The notes: a model not told the origin generated them from the sequence alone. DNA of 64,000 nt from Pseudomonas mandelii (GCF_006438925.1 NZ_RCZA01000003.1:534241-598240), one strand, 5' to 3'. Shown: positions 8,366-17,240, counted from the first letter of the stretch. Program-made: numbers and translations.

Positions 8366-10303
8366 TTAGAAGTTCACGCCGAAGCTGAGCGCAACGAAAT
8401 CGCGGTCATCGACGGTGGTGTACTTGCCATCAAAGAAGTTGGTGTAAGCCAGGCTCGCGGTGTAGGTGTTCTGGTACTCGGCATCGACGCCCAGGCTCAC
8501 CGCTTTGCGCCCTTCCTCGAAGTTGCCGCCAGGGCCAGGCGAGTAGCCTTCCACGTCATGCGACCAGGCCACGTTCGGCTTGAGGTTCACACCGGCGAAT
8601 ACGTCGTTGTATTCCCAGATGGCACGACCACGGTAGCCCCAGGAGTTTGCGGTGGTGAACCCGTCGTTTTCACAGTAGCGACTGACGTTGTTTTGCGGTC
8701 CGCCTGCCAGGGTAGAGGTGTTCAATGCCACGCACTGACCACTTGGCAATGGACCAGGGCCGTAGCTCGGGTCACGGCCGTAACGCGCTTTGGAAGAGCT
8801 TTCCAGACCGCCAACGTGAGTAAAGCCGACCTCGCCCACCAGGGTCAGTCGCTCAGCGCCCATCACCTGGTCGAAGAAGTGAGTAAGGGTCGTCTGGAGC
8901 TGGGTCACTTCCTTGCGGCGATAACCTTGCTGATCCTGCCCTGGCGTCCCCTGGAGCACGGAAACGTTAGGGTTCAGAGGCGTCAGACCGGAAAATAGAA
9001 TGTCGGTGGTGTTGAGCTGAACCGGAGCATTCGGCCGGTAGCTGACTTCACCACTCCACGCAGTACCTGTAGGTAACGTGGTGGAGAAGCTCAAGCCATA
9101 CAGACGAATATCTTCAGGGTACTCGACGTAGTAGCTGGAGTTACCCGCCACCACCAACGGCAGCAAGGTCGGGGCCAGGCCTGCCGCGACACCGGCCGGA
9201 ACACCCGCAGCCCTCAGTGAACCCACCAGGCCCGCCGCGCTGTAAGCGCTCGCCGGAGCACCTTTGCCGCTGAAAATCGGCGCACGGCTGTGGTAGTTCA
9301 TGAAGTAGGCGCCGAACTCGGTGTCCAGCGGATCGAACATGTATTTGAAGGACACGCCGAATTGACCGCTGTCACGGGCATCGCGGTCCGGACCGCGACG
9401 AACGATTACACCTTCATCCGGGTTGCCCCAGGTCACGCCTTTGGCAGCCAGGGTGTTGATGCTGGCATTACGCAGCGAAGCCGGCAGCCCCGCAGCTGTC
9501 AATGCGCTGTTGAGTCCGTTACGGGTGCGCAGTACGGCCAGGTTGTTGTCGCAGCCATCCGCAATCACGTCCGGTTGCGAGAAGAAGGTGCCGCAGTTGT
9601 CGACAACGGTCTGGTCCCATTCGAGCTGGTAGAAGGCTTCAGTCGAGAGGTTCTCGGTGAGGCTCTGGGACACGTAGAACATGTTGACCGGGATCAGGCC
9701 TTCCTTGATCTCGGCACCGGGACGACGGAACGCGGACACGTCGATCGGGTTGATCGAGTTGATACCGCCGCCGATGAAGGTACTTTCACCCCAACTCACT
9801 ACTTGCTTGCCCAGACGCACGGAGCCCGGCTGATCGGCAACGGAGTAGTTGTGGTAGACGAACGCGTCGAGGATCTGGCCGCCGGAGGACTTGGCGCCTT
9901 CCTTGCGGTTGCTGTCGCTGATGTCCTTGAACGGACGGCTTTCGTCCTTGAGTTCAAAGTCGTACCAGTATTTGCCACGGACGAAAACGCCGGTATCGCC
10001 ATATTTCAATTCAAGGTCATGGATGCCCTTGAAGATTTTGGAGAACGTTTCGCCGCTCTTGAAGTTCAGGTGACCGTCGTCGGAAGTCTGGGACAAGCCG
10101 CGGCCGCCGTTGTTGACGCCGATGAGGTTCTTGTTGGCATTTTCAGTAGACCAACTGGCACCGACCGACAGGGACGAGTCGAACTGACCTTCGATTTCTC
10201 CAACGTTGAAACTGACGCCGAATGCTGGCCCGGCGAGCGTAGAGGCAAGACTGACCGCCAGGGGCAGTTTTGCCCGGCGCCAGAACTGGTTTACTGATGT
10301 CAT
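8366..10303 (-). CDS. DUF1302 family outer-membrane protein
   Basis: A 645-residue protein with an N-terminal signal peptide (MTSVNQFWRRAKLPLAVSLA, cleavage near FG-VSF), then repeated aromatic-alternating strands and a C-terminal ...SFGVNF ending in Phe. This is typical of outer-membrane beta barrels. The start at 10303 has a GGAG ribosome site 8 nt upstream and puts the signal peptide at the N-terminus. An upstream ATG would add 34 non-signal residues. It is the partner of the downstream DUF1329 gene. Probable role: uptake or surface handling of a hydrophobic substrate. Confidence 0.88.
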   Translation of the reverse strand: MTSVNQFWRRAKLPLAVSLASTLAGPAFGVSFNVGEIEGQFDSSLSVGASWSTENANKNLIGVNNGGRGLSQTSDDGHLNFKSGETFSKIFKGIHDLELKYGDTGVFVRGKYWYDFELKDESRPFKDISDSNRKEGAKSSGGQILDAFVYHNYSVADQPGSVRLGKQVVSWGESTFIGGGINSINPIDVSAFRRPGAEIKEGLIPVNMFYVSQSLTENLSTEAFYQLEWDQTVVDNCGTFFSQPDVIADGCDNNLAVLRTRNGLNSALTAAGLPASLRNASINTLAAKGVTWGNPDEGVIVRRGPDRDARDSGQFGVSFKYMFDPLDTEFGAYFMNYHSRAPIFSGKGAPASAYSAAGLVGSLRAAGVPAGVAAGLAPTLLPLVVAGNSSYYVEYPEDIRLYGLSFSTTLPTGTAWSGEVSYRPNAPVQLNTTDILFSGLTPLNPNVSVLQGTPGQDQQGYRRKEVTQLQTTLTHFFDQVMGAERLTLVGEVGFTHVGGLESSSKARYGRDPSYGPGPLPSGQCVALNTSTLAGGPQNNVSRYCENDGFTTANSWGYRGRAIWEYNDVFAGVNLKPNVAWSHDVEGYSPGPGGNFEEGRKAVSLGVDAEYQNTYTASLAYTNFFDGKYTTVDDRDFVALSFGVNF

Positions 10304-10640
10304 CGACGCTACTCCATGTGCATTATTGTTATGGCAGTGAGCACTTCTAAAAACGCTGTGGATGACTGGGAGCCAAGGTGTCCCTAAGTCATTCCAAAGT
10401 TGCATCGCCCCGGTTTTGTGCGTTTGCTCCGTTCTTAAAAATCCTTGAGCGGACTATAGCCAGCAGGTAGTACTGCTTGATCCCTCTAAAGTGTGATTTG
10501 CAGCCGCCAGCCACTCTGGAACAGTCCTTTGCCAAGCCGACGCCCGTCGGCCCGTCTAGGATGGCTGAAAATTCGGATTTGACAAGCCAAGCGCTTGCTT
10601 GGTGGGGCTGGCGTGCCCTTTTGGGCACGCCAGGTGACGC
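10304..10640. other. 337-nt intergenic gap between acyl-CoA ligase and DUF1302 genes
   Basis: No convincing gene. It must hold the DUF1302 promoter and probably a LuxR-regulator site, which I cannot pinpoint. Its ligase-proximal end carries two hairpins (10583-10633). The 79-codon minus-strand frame at 10389-10628 has no family resemblance and overlaps both hairpins. Confidence 0.6.
10583..10633 (-). terminator. Two tandem hairpins after the acyl-CoA ligase gene, possible terminator/attenuator
   Basis: A perfect 11-bp stem CTGGCGTGCCC-TTTT-GGGCACGCCAG (10608-10633) is followed on the minus strand by a CCAAGC...GCTTGG hairpin at about 10587-10602. Neither has a clean U-tract, so this may be a weak terminator or an mRNA-stabilising element rather than a full stop. 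Confidence 0.5.
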
Positions 10641-12323
10641 TTAAAGCGTCGAGAGGAAGGTGCTGTTGTTGGCTTGCCATTCGGTGATGTCGACGCGAAT
10701 ACGCTTCTTGTCGAGTTTGCCGACACTGGTCTTGGGAATTTCAGTAACAAGGGCGATCTGACTCGGGATGGCCCATTTGCTCAAATGCCCCTGCTCCACG
10801 AATGGCTTGAGGTGTTCCTTCAGTTCTTTAGCCCCGATCACATGGCCTTCGCGGATCACCAGCAGTGCGAACGGACGTTCGCCCCACTGCGGATCGGCGA
10901 TGCCCACAACTGCTACTTCGCGTACCGCAGGGTGGCGGCTGATCAAGTCTTCAAGGTCCAGGGAGGAGATCCACTCGCCGCCGGTCTTGATCACATCCTT
11001 GATGCGGTCGCGAATGTCGATCACACCCATGCTGTCCAGGGTCGCTACGTCACCGGTGTGCAGCCAGCCCCCGGCCCAGAGCTCGGCGCCCTTTTGCGGT
11101 TCGTTGAAATAGCCCTCGGTGAGCCATGGCGCACGCAGCACCAGTTCGCCTTGGGTCTCGCCATCGGCGGGCAGGAAGTTGCCGTCGGTGTCGACGATCG
11201 CCGCCTCCACCAATGGCCCCGGTACACCGGCCTTGATCCGGTACGTGGTGCGTTCGTCTTCGGTGCCGGCCATCAACTCATCGTTGAGGTGAGCACACGA
11301 CACCAACGGCCCGGTTTCCGACATGCCGTAAGCGGCGGTCAGTTGAATGCCCTTGGCCTTGGCCGCGTCGTATAGCGCACGGTTCAGCGCACTGCCGCCG
11401 ATGACGATTTTCCAGCCACCGAAATCCGTGCCTTGCGCCGCTTTGGAATTGAGGACCATTTGCAGGATGGTCGGCACGCAATGGGAAAAGGTGACCTTCT
11501 CCTTGCGCCACAGCTCCACCAGGTACTCAGGGTCATAGCGACCGGGATAGACCTGCTTGAGCCCAAGCATGGTCGCCACATACGGCAGGCCCCAGGCGTG
11601 CACATGGAACATCGGGGTGATCGGCATGTACACGTCGTTGGTGCCCAGCAACCGCACGCTGTCGATGGCGCCCATGATGGTCGACACACCCATGGTGTGC
11701 AGCACCAGTTGCCGATGGGTGAAGTACACGCCTTTGGGATTACCGGTGGTGCCGGTGGTGTAGAACGTGGTTGCGACCGAGTTTTCGTCGAAATCCTGGA
11801 AGTCGTACTGCGTGCTCGCCGCGGCCAGCAACTGCTCGTACTCGCCGATGAGGTTCGGCAAATCGGCGGTTTTTTCCGGCAGATCGGTCAGCAGCAGGGT
11901 TTTCTCCACGGTGGTCAGGTGCCCGGCAATGGCCTGGTACAACCCGACGAACTCGCTGTTGACCAGCACAAAGCGGTCCTCGGCGTGGTTCATGGTGTAG
12001 AGGATTTGTTCCGGTGACAGGCGCACGTTAATGGTGTGGATCACCGCGCCGATCATCGGGATGGCGAACATGCATTCCAGATAACGATGGCTGTCCCAGT
12101 CCATCACCGCCACGGTATCCCCGGCCTTGACGCCGGCCGCCGTCAGCACGTTGGCCAGCCTGGCGACCCGTTCGATCAGGGTCGGATAGCTGTAGCGCAA
12201 CTGGTCGCGGTAAATGATCTCGCGGGTTTTTTCATAACGAGCGCCGGACATCAGCAGCCGTTTAATCAGCAGCGGATACTGGTAAGCGCCTTCGGCTGGA
12301 GGAATAACGCGAGTCTGCAACAT
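10641..12323 (-). CDS. Fatty-acid type acyl-CoA ligase (AMP-binding, medium/long chain)
   Basis: A 560-residue ANL-superfamily enzyme that activates a carboxylic acid to acyl-AMP and then acyl-CoA. Visible motifs in order: the phosphate-binding YTTGTTGNPKG, the A5 motif YGMSETGP, GWLHTGDVA, the hinge DRIKDVIKTGGEW, and the C-terminal catalytic lysine region SVGKLDKKRI. Start taken at MLQTRVIPP (12323), 15 codons inside the longest frame, because homologues begin there and an AAGGGA site precedes it. It is the first gene of a minus-strand set with DUF1302 and DUF1329. This resembles the medium-chain FadD-type locus of P. putida. Exact chain length is not readable. Confidence 0.88.
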   Translation of the reverse strand: MLQTRVIPPAEGAYQYPLLIKRLLMSGARYEKTREIIYRDQLRYSYPTLIERVARLANVLTAAGVKAGDTVAVMDWDSHRYLECMFAIPMIGAVIHTINVRLSPEQILYTMNHAEDRFVLVNSEFVGLYQAIAGHLTTVEKTLLLTDLPEKTADLPNLIGEYEQLLAAASTQYDFQDFDENSVATTFYTTGTTGNPKGVYFTHRQLVLHTMGVSTIMGAIDSVRLLGTNDVYMPITPMFHVHAWGLPYVATMLGLKQVYPGRYDPEYLVELWRKEKVTFSHCVPTILQMVLNSKAAQGTDFGGWKIVIGGSALNRALYDAAKAKGIQLTAAYGMSETGPLVSCAHLNDELMAGTEDERTTYRIKAGVPGPLVEAAIVDTDGNFLPADGETQGELVLRAPWLTEGYFNEPQKGAELWAGGWLHTGDVATLDSMGVIDIRDRIKDVIKTGGEWISSLDLEDLISRHPAVREVAVVGIADPQWGERPFALLVIREGHVIGAKELKEHLKPFVEQGHLSKWAIPSQIALVTEIPKTSVGKLDKKRIRVDITEWQANNSTFLSTL

Positions 12324-12619
12324 AAGAGTCCCTTTTCTGACTGCACGGTCGTGGCTGAAAGTAAGCACTTTAGTGCCCTTGGACGCCAGCCAAATCAGCC
12401 AAAGGAATGATTTGCAGAACCGGACAAATGCTAGCTTTGCGCCACTACCTGGCGTGTTTCATCGGGAATTCGGGATCTGCGCTGTAAAACGTTGAAACGC
12501 ATGCGCGCAATACTTGTCTGTGACACTACGTACGATACGGACACGATGAGCGGATCGGTTGGCAGCCAAACAGTTGTCCAGGTCGCCCAACCCTCCACCT
12601 CATCTTCAAGAGAAGGATC

Positions 12620-13561
12620 TTGTCACTAGACCTGTCTGGTCACACGCCATCGGTATCCCATACAACAATGAGTATTGAACTGACCGCCCCCGAGAACTCA
12701 CCATCGACACAAGCGCCTCTGGTTTCCATCGTGGCGCCCTGTTTCAACGCGAAAAAGTACCTGGAAGTCGCCATCAAGAGCATCTTCGCCCAGGACTACC
12801 CGAACTTCGAAGTCATCATCGTGGACGATGGGTCCAGCGACGACAGCCTCGCCATACTCAAGCGCTTACAACACACCTATGACTTCCAGCTGTATTCGCA
12901 ACCGAACCGGGGCGTGAGCGCGGCACTCAACCACGGCTTGCGATACGCCAAAGGCGTCTATGTGTCGACGCCGGACCTGGATGACATCATGTTGCCGGAG
13001 TCCGTGCGCATTCGCGCCGAATACCTGGGCAAGCACCCGAATGTCGGCTGCGTAGGTGCGCTGATCAGCTACATGGACAGCGATGGCAACACCATCAAGC
13101 AGCAACAACGCGACCGGATACACACCTACAACTTCGATCAGGTCCTCAGAGGTGCCGTCGTGGTCGGCGCCCCTGTTGCGCTCTATCGCATGAAAGCGAT
13201 GCGAAGTGCCGACTTCTACGCGCCGAAGCTGCGGGTTCAGGACTTCCAGATGACGTTGCGGATTGCCCGGCTGGGTTATGAGATCCATGAATTGCCGATC
13301 TGCATGACCCGCTATCGCCGCCATGCCAACAACCTGTCGAGAAAATACCGGATGCTGCTCCAGGCGGACCTTGAGGCGATCGCGCCGTACGTGAACCATC
13401 CCGGCTACCAGAGCGCCCGCACCAAACTGGTGAACAAGGCCCTCAAATATGCGGTGGTTGAAGACAAGCAAGAAGCCTGGCAGCTGTTGCGCTCGATCCC
13501 CTGGCGACACCTCAATCGAACCAGCTTCAAACGCTTCAAGCGGCTGGTATTACATCGCTAG
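12620..13561 (+). CDS. Family 2 glycosyltransferase
   Basis: A GT-A fold glycosyltransferase (313 residues from the TTG at 12620, or 297 from the ATG at 12668). It has the N-terminal LVSIVAPCFNAKKYL strand and the VDDGSSDDS nucleotide-sugar motif. A DLDD metal-binding motif follows (in PDLDDIML), with a QDFQMTLR acceptor-base region. There is no membrane helix, so it is probably cytosolic. It stands alone, with no polysaccharide or LPS cluster beside it, so its acceptor is unknown. The TTG start has a purine-rich stretch very close upstream and the ATG has no clear ribosome site, so the start is uncertain. Confidence 0.82.
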   Translation: MSLDLSGHTPSVSHTTMSIELTAPENSPSTQAPLVSIVAPCFNAKKYLEVAIKSIFAQDYPNFEVIIVDDGSSDDSLAILKRLQHTYDFQLYSQPNRGVSAALNHGLRYAKGVYVSTPDLDDIMLPESVRIRAEYLGKHPNVGCVGALISYMDSDGNTIKQQQRDRIHTYNFDQVLRGAVVVGAPVALYRMKAMRSADFYAPKLRVQDFQMTLRIARLGYEIHELPICMTRYRRHANNLSRKYRMLLQADLEAIAPYVNHPGYQSARTKLVNKALKYAVVEDKQEAWQLLRSIPWRHLNRTSFKRFKRLVLHR

Positions 13562-13576
13562 CCGCCTCACAAGGCC

Positions 13577-14206
13577 TCAGTGCATCTCGGTAAACGCGAG
13601 TTTCACACCGATGGCAATCAGCACGGCGCCCATCGTCCGATCGAACCAGTGGCCCATCCGGGCAAAACCTGCGCGTACGCGCTGCTGGCTGAACAGCATC
13701 GCCACCAGGCAGAACCACACTGCGGTGGCCACCGCGAGGTAGATGCCGTAGCCCGCCTGTACCGCCAGCGGCGTTTGCGGATTGATCACCACGGTGAACA
13801 GCGAGAGGAAAAACAGCGTCGCTTTCGGGTTCAGACCGTTGGTCACGAAACCCGAAGTGAAGGCGCCACGAGCGGTGCGCTCGCCCGCTTCCTTGTGCAG
13901 ATCGTCAGCCGCCGGTTGGGCCGGCTGCGCGCGCAAGGCCTTGAAGCCGATGTACAGCAAGTACGCGGCGGCCGCCCATTTCAGGGCATTAAACAACACG
14001 ATCGATTGGGACACGATCAGGCCAATGCCGAGCAACGAATAGCCGACGTGCAGGAAAATCGCCGTGCCGACGCCCAGCGCCGTCCAGGTGCCGGCGCGAC
14101 GACCATGGGTCACGCTCTCACGCACCACCACGGCAAAGTCCGGGCCGGGGCTGGCCACGGCCAGCAAGTGAATCAGGGCAACGGTCAAAAACTCTGTCCA
14201 GTACAT
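13577..14206 (-). CDS. LysE/RhtB family amino-acid exporter
   Basis: A 209-residue inner-membrane protein with about six hydrophobic helices and the LysE-family N-terminal signature (HLLAVASPGPDFAVVVRES, residues 13-31). Members export amino acids such as homoserine, threonine, lysine or leucine. Specificity is not readable. It is convergent with the glycosyltransferase (16 nt apart) and divergent from hprA, with which it shares a 91-nt promoter region. Confidence 0.88.
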   Translation of the reverse strand: MYWTEFLTVALIHLLAVASPGPDFAVVVRESVTHGRRAGTWTALGVGTAIFLHVGYSLLGIGLIVSQSIVLFNALKWAAAAYLLYIGFKALRAQPAQPAADDLHKEAGERTARGAFTSGFVTNGLNPKATLFFLSLFTVVINPQTPLAVQAGYGIYLAVATAVWFCLVAMLFSQQRVRAGFARMGHWFDRTMGAVLIAIGVKLAFTEMH

Positions 14207-14297
14207 GGGGGATCCTTTTCGCCAAGCGTAACTGTTTGTTTCATCTGGTAGGCTCGGCAGATTACGCCTTCAGTTCATTGCACAAAAGGTACAGTTG

Positions 14298-15263
14298 ATG
14301 ACGAACACTCACCGCGCCGTTTTCCTCGACCACCCGTCCCTGGACCTGGGTGACCTCGACCTCAGCCCGCTGCAAGAGTGTTTCAGCGATTTACAGCTTT
14401 TCGCCCAGACCACGCAGGACCAAGTGATCGAACGCCTCAAGGGCGCCACCGTTGCCATCACCAACAAAATCCTGATCGACGCCGCCGCCATCGCTGCCAG
14501 CCCCGAGCTGAAGCTGATTCTGATCACCGCCACCGGCACCAACAACGTTGACCTCGCCGCCGCCCGCGCCCACGGAATTACCGTCTGCAACTGCCAGGGT
14601 TACGGCACGCCGTCGGTGGCGCAGCACACGATCATGTTGCTACTCAATCTGGCAACGCGCCTGGCCGATTATCAAAAGGCTGTCGGCGAAGGTCGCTGGC
14701 AGCAGGCGAAACAGTTCTGCCTGCTGGATTACCCGATTGTCGAACTGGAAGGCAAAACCCTCGGCCTGCTCGGTCACGGCGAACTGGGCGGCGCGGTTGC
14801 ACGACTGGCCGAAGCCTTTGGCATGCGTGTACTGCTCGGTCAGATTCCCGGGCGCCCTGCCCGGCCGGATCGTTTGCCACTGGATGAGCTGCTGCCGCAG
14901 ATCGACGCGCTGACCCTGCACTGTCCACTCAACGAACACACCCGCCACTTCATCGGAGCCCGTGAGCTGGCCTCGATGAAACCCGGTGCGTTCGTGGTCA
15001 ACACCGCACGCGGCGGCCTGATCGACGAACAGGCCCTGGCCGATGCCTTGCGCAACGGTCACCTGGGTGGCGCGGCTACCGACGTGTTGAGCGTCGAGCC
15101 ACCGACCGCCGGCAATCCGCTGCTGGCCCCTGACATTCCACGGTTGATTGTCACCCCGCACAATGCTTGGGGCAGTCGCGAGGCACGCCAGCGAATCGTG
15201 GGCCAGTTGACCGAAAACGCTCAGGGATACTTCAGTGGTAAAGCGCTGCGGGTCGTCAGTTGA
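14298..15263 (+). CDS. hprA: D-2-hydroxyacid dehydrogenase (glycerate/hydroxypyruvate reductase)
   Basis: A 321-residue NAD(P)-dependent D-isomer-specific 2-hydroxyacid dehydrogenase. The Rossmann motif LGLLGHGELGG is near residue 155, the catalytic-Arg segment NTARGGLIDE near 235, and the catalytic-His TPHNAW near 286. It probably reduces hydroxypyruvate or glyoxylate. Position next to rsmC matches PAO1 hprA (PA4626). I use the ATG at 14298 rather than the TTG one codon earlier. An AAAAGG ribosome site lies upstream. Confidence 0.85.
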   Translation: MTNTHRAVFLDHPSLDLGDLDLSPLQECFSDLQLFAQTTQDQVIERLKGATVAITNKILIDAAAIAASPELKLILITATGTNNVDLAAARAHGITVCNCQGYGTPSVAQHTIMLLLNLATRLADYQKAVGEGRWQQAKQFCLLDYPIVELEGKTLGLLGHGELGGAVARLAEAFGMRVLLGQIPGRPARPDRLPLDELLPQIDALTLHCPLNEHTRHFIGARELASMKPGAFVVNTARGGLIDEQALADALRNGHLGGAATDVLSVEPPTAGNPLLAPDIPRLIVTPHNAWGSREARQRIVGQLTENAQGYFSGKALRVVS

Positions 15264-15296
15264 TAGACTGCGGCACTTTTTTCACAGGAGCAGAGT

Positions 15297-16295
15297 ATGG
15301 ATCCGCGCAGTGAAGTACTGCTTCGTCAGGCCGAGTTATTCCAGGGTTCGGTGCTGCTGGCCGGTTTGCCCGCCGATGACCTGCTGGGCCGTTTGCCCGA
15401 CGCTCATGGCTGGTGCTGGCATGCCGGCGATCAAGCAGCGCTGGACGCCCGTTTCGCCGAGCGCAGCCATTTTGGTGTGACTGTAACGGAGCGTGCGTTC
15501 GACACCGCCGTGGTGTTTCTGCCCAAGTCCAAGGACCTGACCGACTACATCCTCAACGCCCTCGCCTCCAGACTGGCCGGTTGTGAACTGTATCTGGTGG
15601 GTGAAAAACGCAGCGGCATCGAAGGCGCGGCCAAGCAACTGAACCCCTTCGGCAAACCGCGCAAGCTCGACAGCGCGCGGCATTGCCAGCTGTGGCAGGT
15701 TACCGTGGCCACTGCGCCGCAAGCCAAGTCGCTGGAAAGCCTGGCCCAGACTTATGAGTTGCCGCTGGCCGAAGGTCCGCTAAAAGTCATTAGCCTGCCG
15801 GGCGTGTTCAGCCACGGTCGGCTGGATCGCGGCAGCGCGCTGTTGCTGGAGCATCTGGACAAATTGCCGAGCGGCCATTTGCTGGACTTCGGTTGTGGTG
15901 CCGGTGTGTTGGGAGCAGCCGTGAAACGTCGCTATCCACACAACCAGGTCACCTTGCTTGATGTGGATGCGTTTGCGGCTGCCAGTAGTCGCCTGACATT
16001 GGCTGCCAACGGTCTGGAAGCTGACGTGATTACCGGTGACGGTATCGACGCAGCACCGATGGGCTTGAGTGCGATTTTGAGCAACCCGCCGTTCCATGTC
16101 GGCGTTCACACCGACTACTTCGCTACCGAGAACTTGCTGCGAAAAGCGGCCAAACATCTGAAAAACGGCGGCGAACTGCGCTTGGTAGCCAACAGCTTCC
16201 TGAAGTACCAGCCACTGATCGAAGAGCATCTGGGCATCTGTGCGATCAAGGCTGAAGGACAGGGTTTCAGAATCTATCGGGCTAAACGCGGGTAA
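15297..16295 (+). CDS. rsmC: 16S rRNA (guanine-1207-N2) methyltransferase RsmC
   Basis: A 332-residue SAM-dependent methyltransferase with the duplicated RsmC architecture: a degenerate N-terminal domain (residues 1-165), then a catalytic domain with [11 protein letters not shown] (about 195) for SAM and LSNPPFHVG (about 260) for the target amine. It modifies G1207 of helix 34 in the 30S subunit. It is 33 nt downstream of hprA and probably co-transcribed with it. An AGGAGC ribosome site precedes the ATG. Confidence 0.92.
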   Translation: MDPRSEVLLRQAELFQGSVLLAGLPADDLLGRLPDAHGWCWHAGDQAALDARFAERSHFGVTVTERAFDTAVVFLPKSKDLTDYILNALASRLAGCELYLVGEKRSGIEGAAKQLNPFGKPRKLDSARHCQLWQVTVATAPQAKSLESLAQTYELPLAEGPLKVISLPGVFSHGRLDRGSALLLEHLDKLPSGHLLDFGCGAGVLGAAVKRRYPHNQVTLLDVDAFAAASSRLTLAANGLEADVITGDGIDAAPMGLSAILSNPPFHVGVHTDYFATENLLRKAAKHLKNGGELRLVANSFLKYQPLIEEHLGICAIKAEGQGFRIYRAKRG

Positions 16296-16306
16296 AAAAT
16301 TAGTGC

Positions 16307-16336
16307 TTGCCGAATAGATTCTGCCTAGGCAGAATC
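16307..16336 (+). promoter_or_regulatory. Predicted sigma-70 promoter with a 20-nt perfect palindrome between and over the core elements
   Basis: A TTGCCG (-35, 16307-16312) and CAGAAT (-10, 16330-16335) are 17 nt apart, placing the start near 16342, just where the riboswitch begins. A perfect palindrome GATTCTGCCTAGGCAGAATC covers 16317-16336, an operator-like position. The protein that might bind is unknown. Confidence 0.5.
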
Positions 16337-16340
16337 CGCT

Positions 16341-16545
16341 CCGTCCTAGGGGAGTAGTCTCCCACGAGCGCCATGCTCGTCCGGCATACGTCAACATACT
16401 TGGTCAACAGACCATGGCGTATGCGACCCAAGCGTCCGCATCAGACGGATCGCAGGGTTTGACAAGACCTATGACACGAACACCTTACCCGGGGCGGGAA
16501 GGCTGTACGTGTCATAGCCGTGTCGACCCGCCCCTTAGGAAAACC
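16341..16545 (+). ncRNA. yybP-ykoY family manganese riboswitch
   Basis: Conserved elements of the yybP-ykoY aptamer are present in order: GGGGAGTAG (16349-16357), ACGTCAACATACT (about 16388-16400), GTTTGACAAGACC (about 16457-16469), and a GC-rich segment with GGGGCGGGAAGGCTGTA (from about 16491). This class senses Mn2+ and controls Mn homeostasis genes. P1 can form between 16343-16349 and 16469-16475. The same 5' strand (16344-16352) can instead pair with 16531-16540, which includes the ribosome site of the exporter gene. This suggests a translational ON switch when Mn2+ binds. Placement before a TMEM165/GDT1 gene fits the known regulon. Confidence 0.9.
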
Positions 16546-16548
16546 CTG

Positions 16549-17133
16549 ATGCTGGATTCACTTCTCGTTCCCACCGCAATCGTTGCCTTGGCCGAAATCG
16601 GCGACAAGACGCAACTGCTCGCGCTCATTCTCGCCGCTCGCTTTCGTAAACCCTGGCCGATCATCGCCGGTATCGTCGCTGCAACCCTGGCCAACCACGC
16701 AGCAGCCGGTGCGGTAGGCGCCTGGGTCGGTAGTTTCTTCTCGAATGCGACGCTGCACTGGATCCTCGCCGCGAGCTTCACCGCGACTGCGCTGTGGACG
16801 CTGGTACCGGACAAGATGGATGACGACGAAGCCAGCACCGCCCGCAAGTTCGGACCGTTCCTGACCACGCTGATCGCGTTTTTCCTTGCGGAGATGGGTG
16901 ACAAGACTCAAGTCGCCACGGTGATGCTCGCTGCGCAATACCCGGAACTGTGGCTGGTGATCATCGGCACCACCGCCGGGATGTTGATTGCCAACGTGCC
17001 GGTGGTTTTGGCGGGTAACTTTGCCGCGGATAAATTGCCGTTGACGTTAATTCGTCGCCTGGCGGCGTCGGCATTCTTCATCCTCGCCATTGTCGCGGTG
17101 TACAAGGCGATGCAGAGCAGCGGTTGGGTGTAA
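16549..17133 (+). CDS. TMEM165/GDT1 (UPF0016) family manganese exporter
   Basis: A 194-residue inner-membrane protein with two homologous halves, each with an E-x-G-D-K-T motif: ALAEIGDKTQLLAL (residues about 13-26) and FLAEMGDKTQVATV (about 111-124). These acidic motifs bind the transported divalent cation, and bacterial members (MneA type) export Mn2+. The start at ATG 16549 has TTAGGA upstream. The longer frame beginning at 16414 runs through the riboswitch and is not coding. The Mn2+ riboswitch in its leader strongly supports the substrate assignment. Confidence 0.92.
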   Translation: MLDSLLVPTAIVALAEIGDKTQLLALILAARFRKPWPIIAGIVAATLANHAAAGAVGAWVGSFFSNATLHWILAASFTATALWTLVPDKMDDDEASTARKFGPFLTTLIAFFLAEMGDKTQVATVMLAAQYPELWLVIIGTTAGMLIANVPVVLAGNFAADKLPLTLIRRLAASAFFILAIVAVYKAMQSSGWV

Positions 17134-17164
17134 CTCGGTAGGTCAGTCACACCGCGTCATCGTT

Positions 17165-17240
17165 CTTCGCGAGCAAGCTCGCTCCCACAGGGGTCAGTGT
17201 CGATCACAAAACCAATGTGGGAGCGAGCTTGCTCGCGAAG
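17165..17240. repeat. REP doublet (REPIN), inverted pair
   Basis: Inverted REP cores at 17165-17190 and 17216-17240, between the convergent Mn exporter and M48 peptidase genes. Confidence 0.85.

Noticed and set aside
9290-10297. 335-codon plus-strand frame
   Set aside because: Antisense to the DUF1302 gene; no family resemblance.
10389-10628. 79-codon minus-strand frame between the acyl-CoA ligase and DUF1302 genes
   Set aside because: Overlaps two hairpins, has no ribosome site and no recognisable sequence.
16414-16548. N-terminal extension of the Mn exporter frame
   Set aside because: It runs through the riboswitch; the real start with a ribosome site and membrane helix is at 16549.
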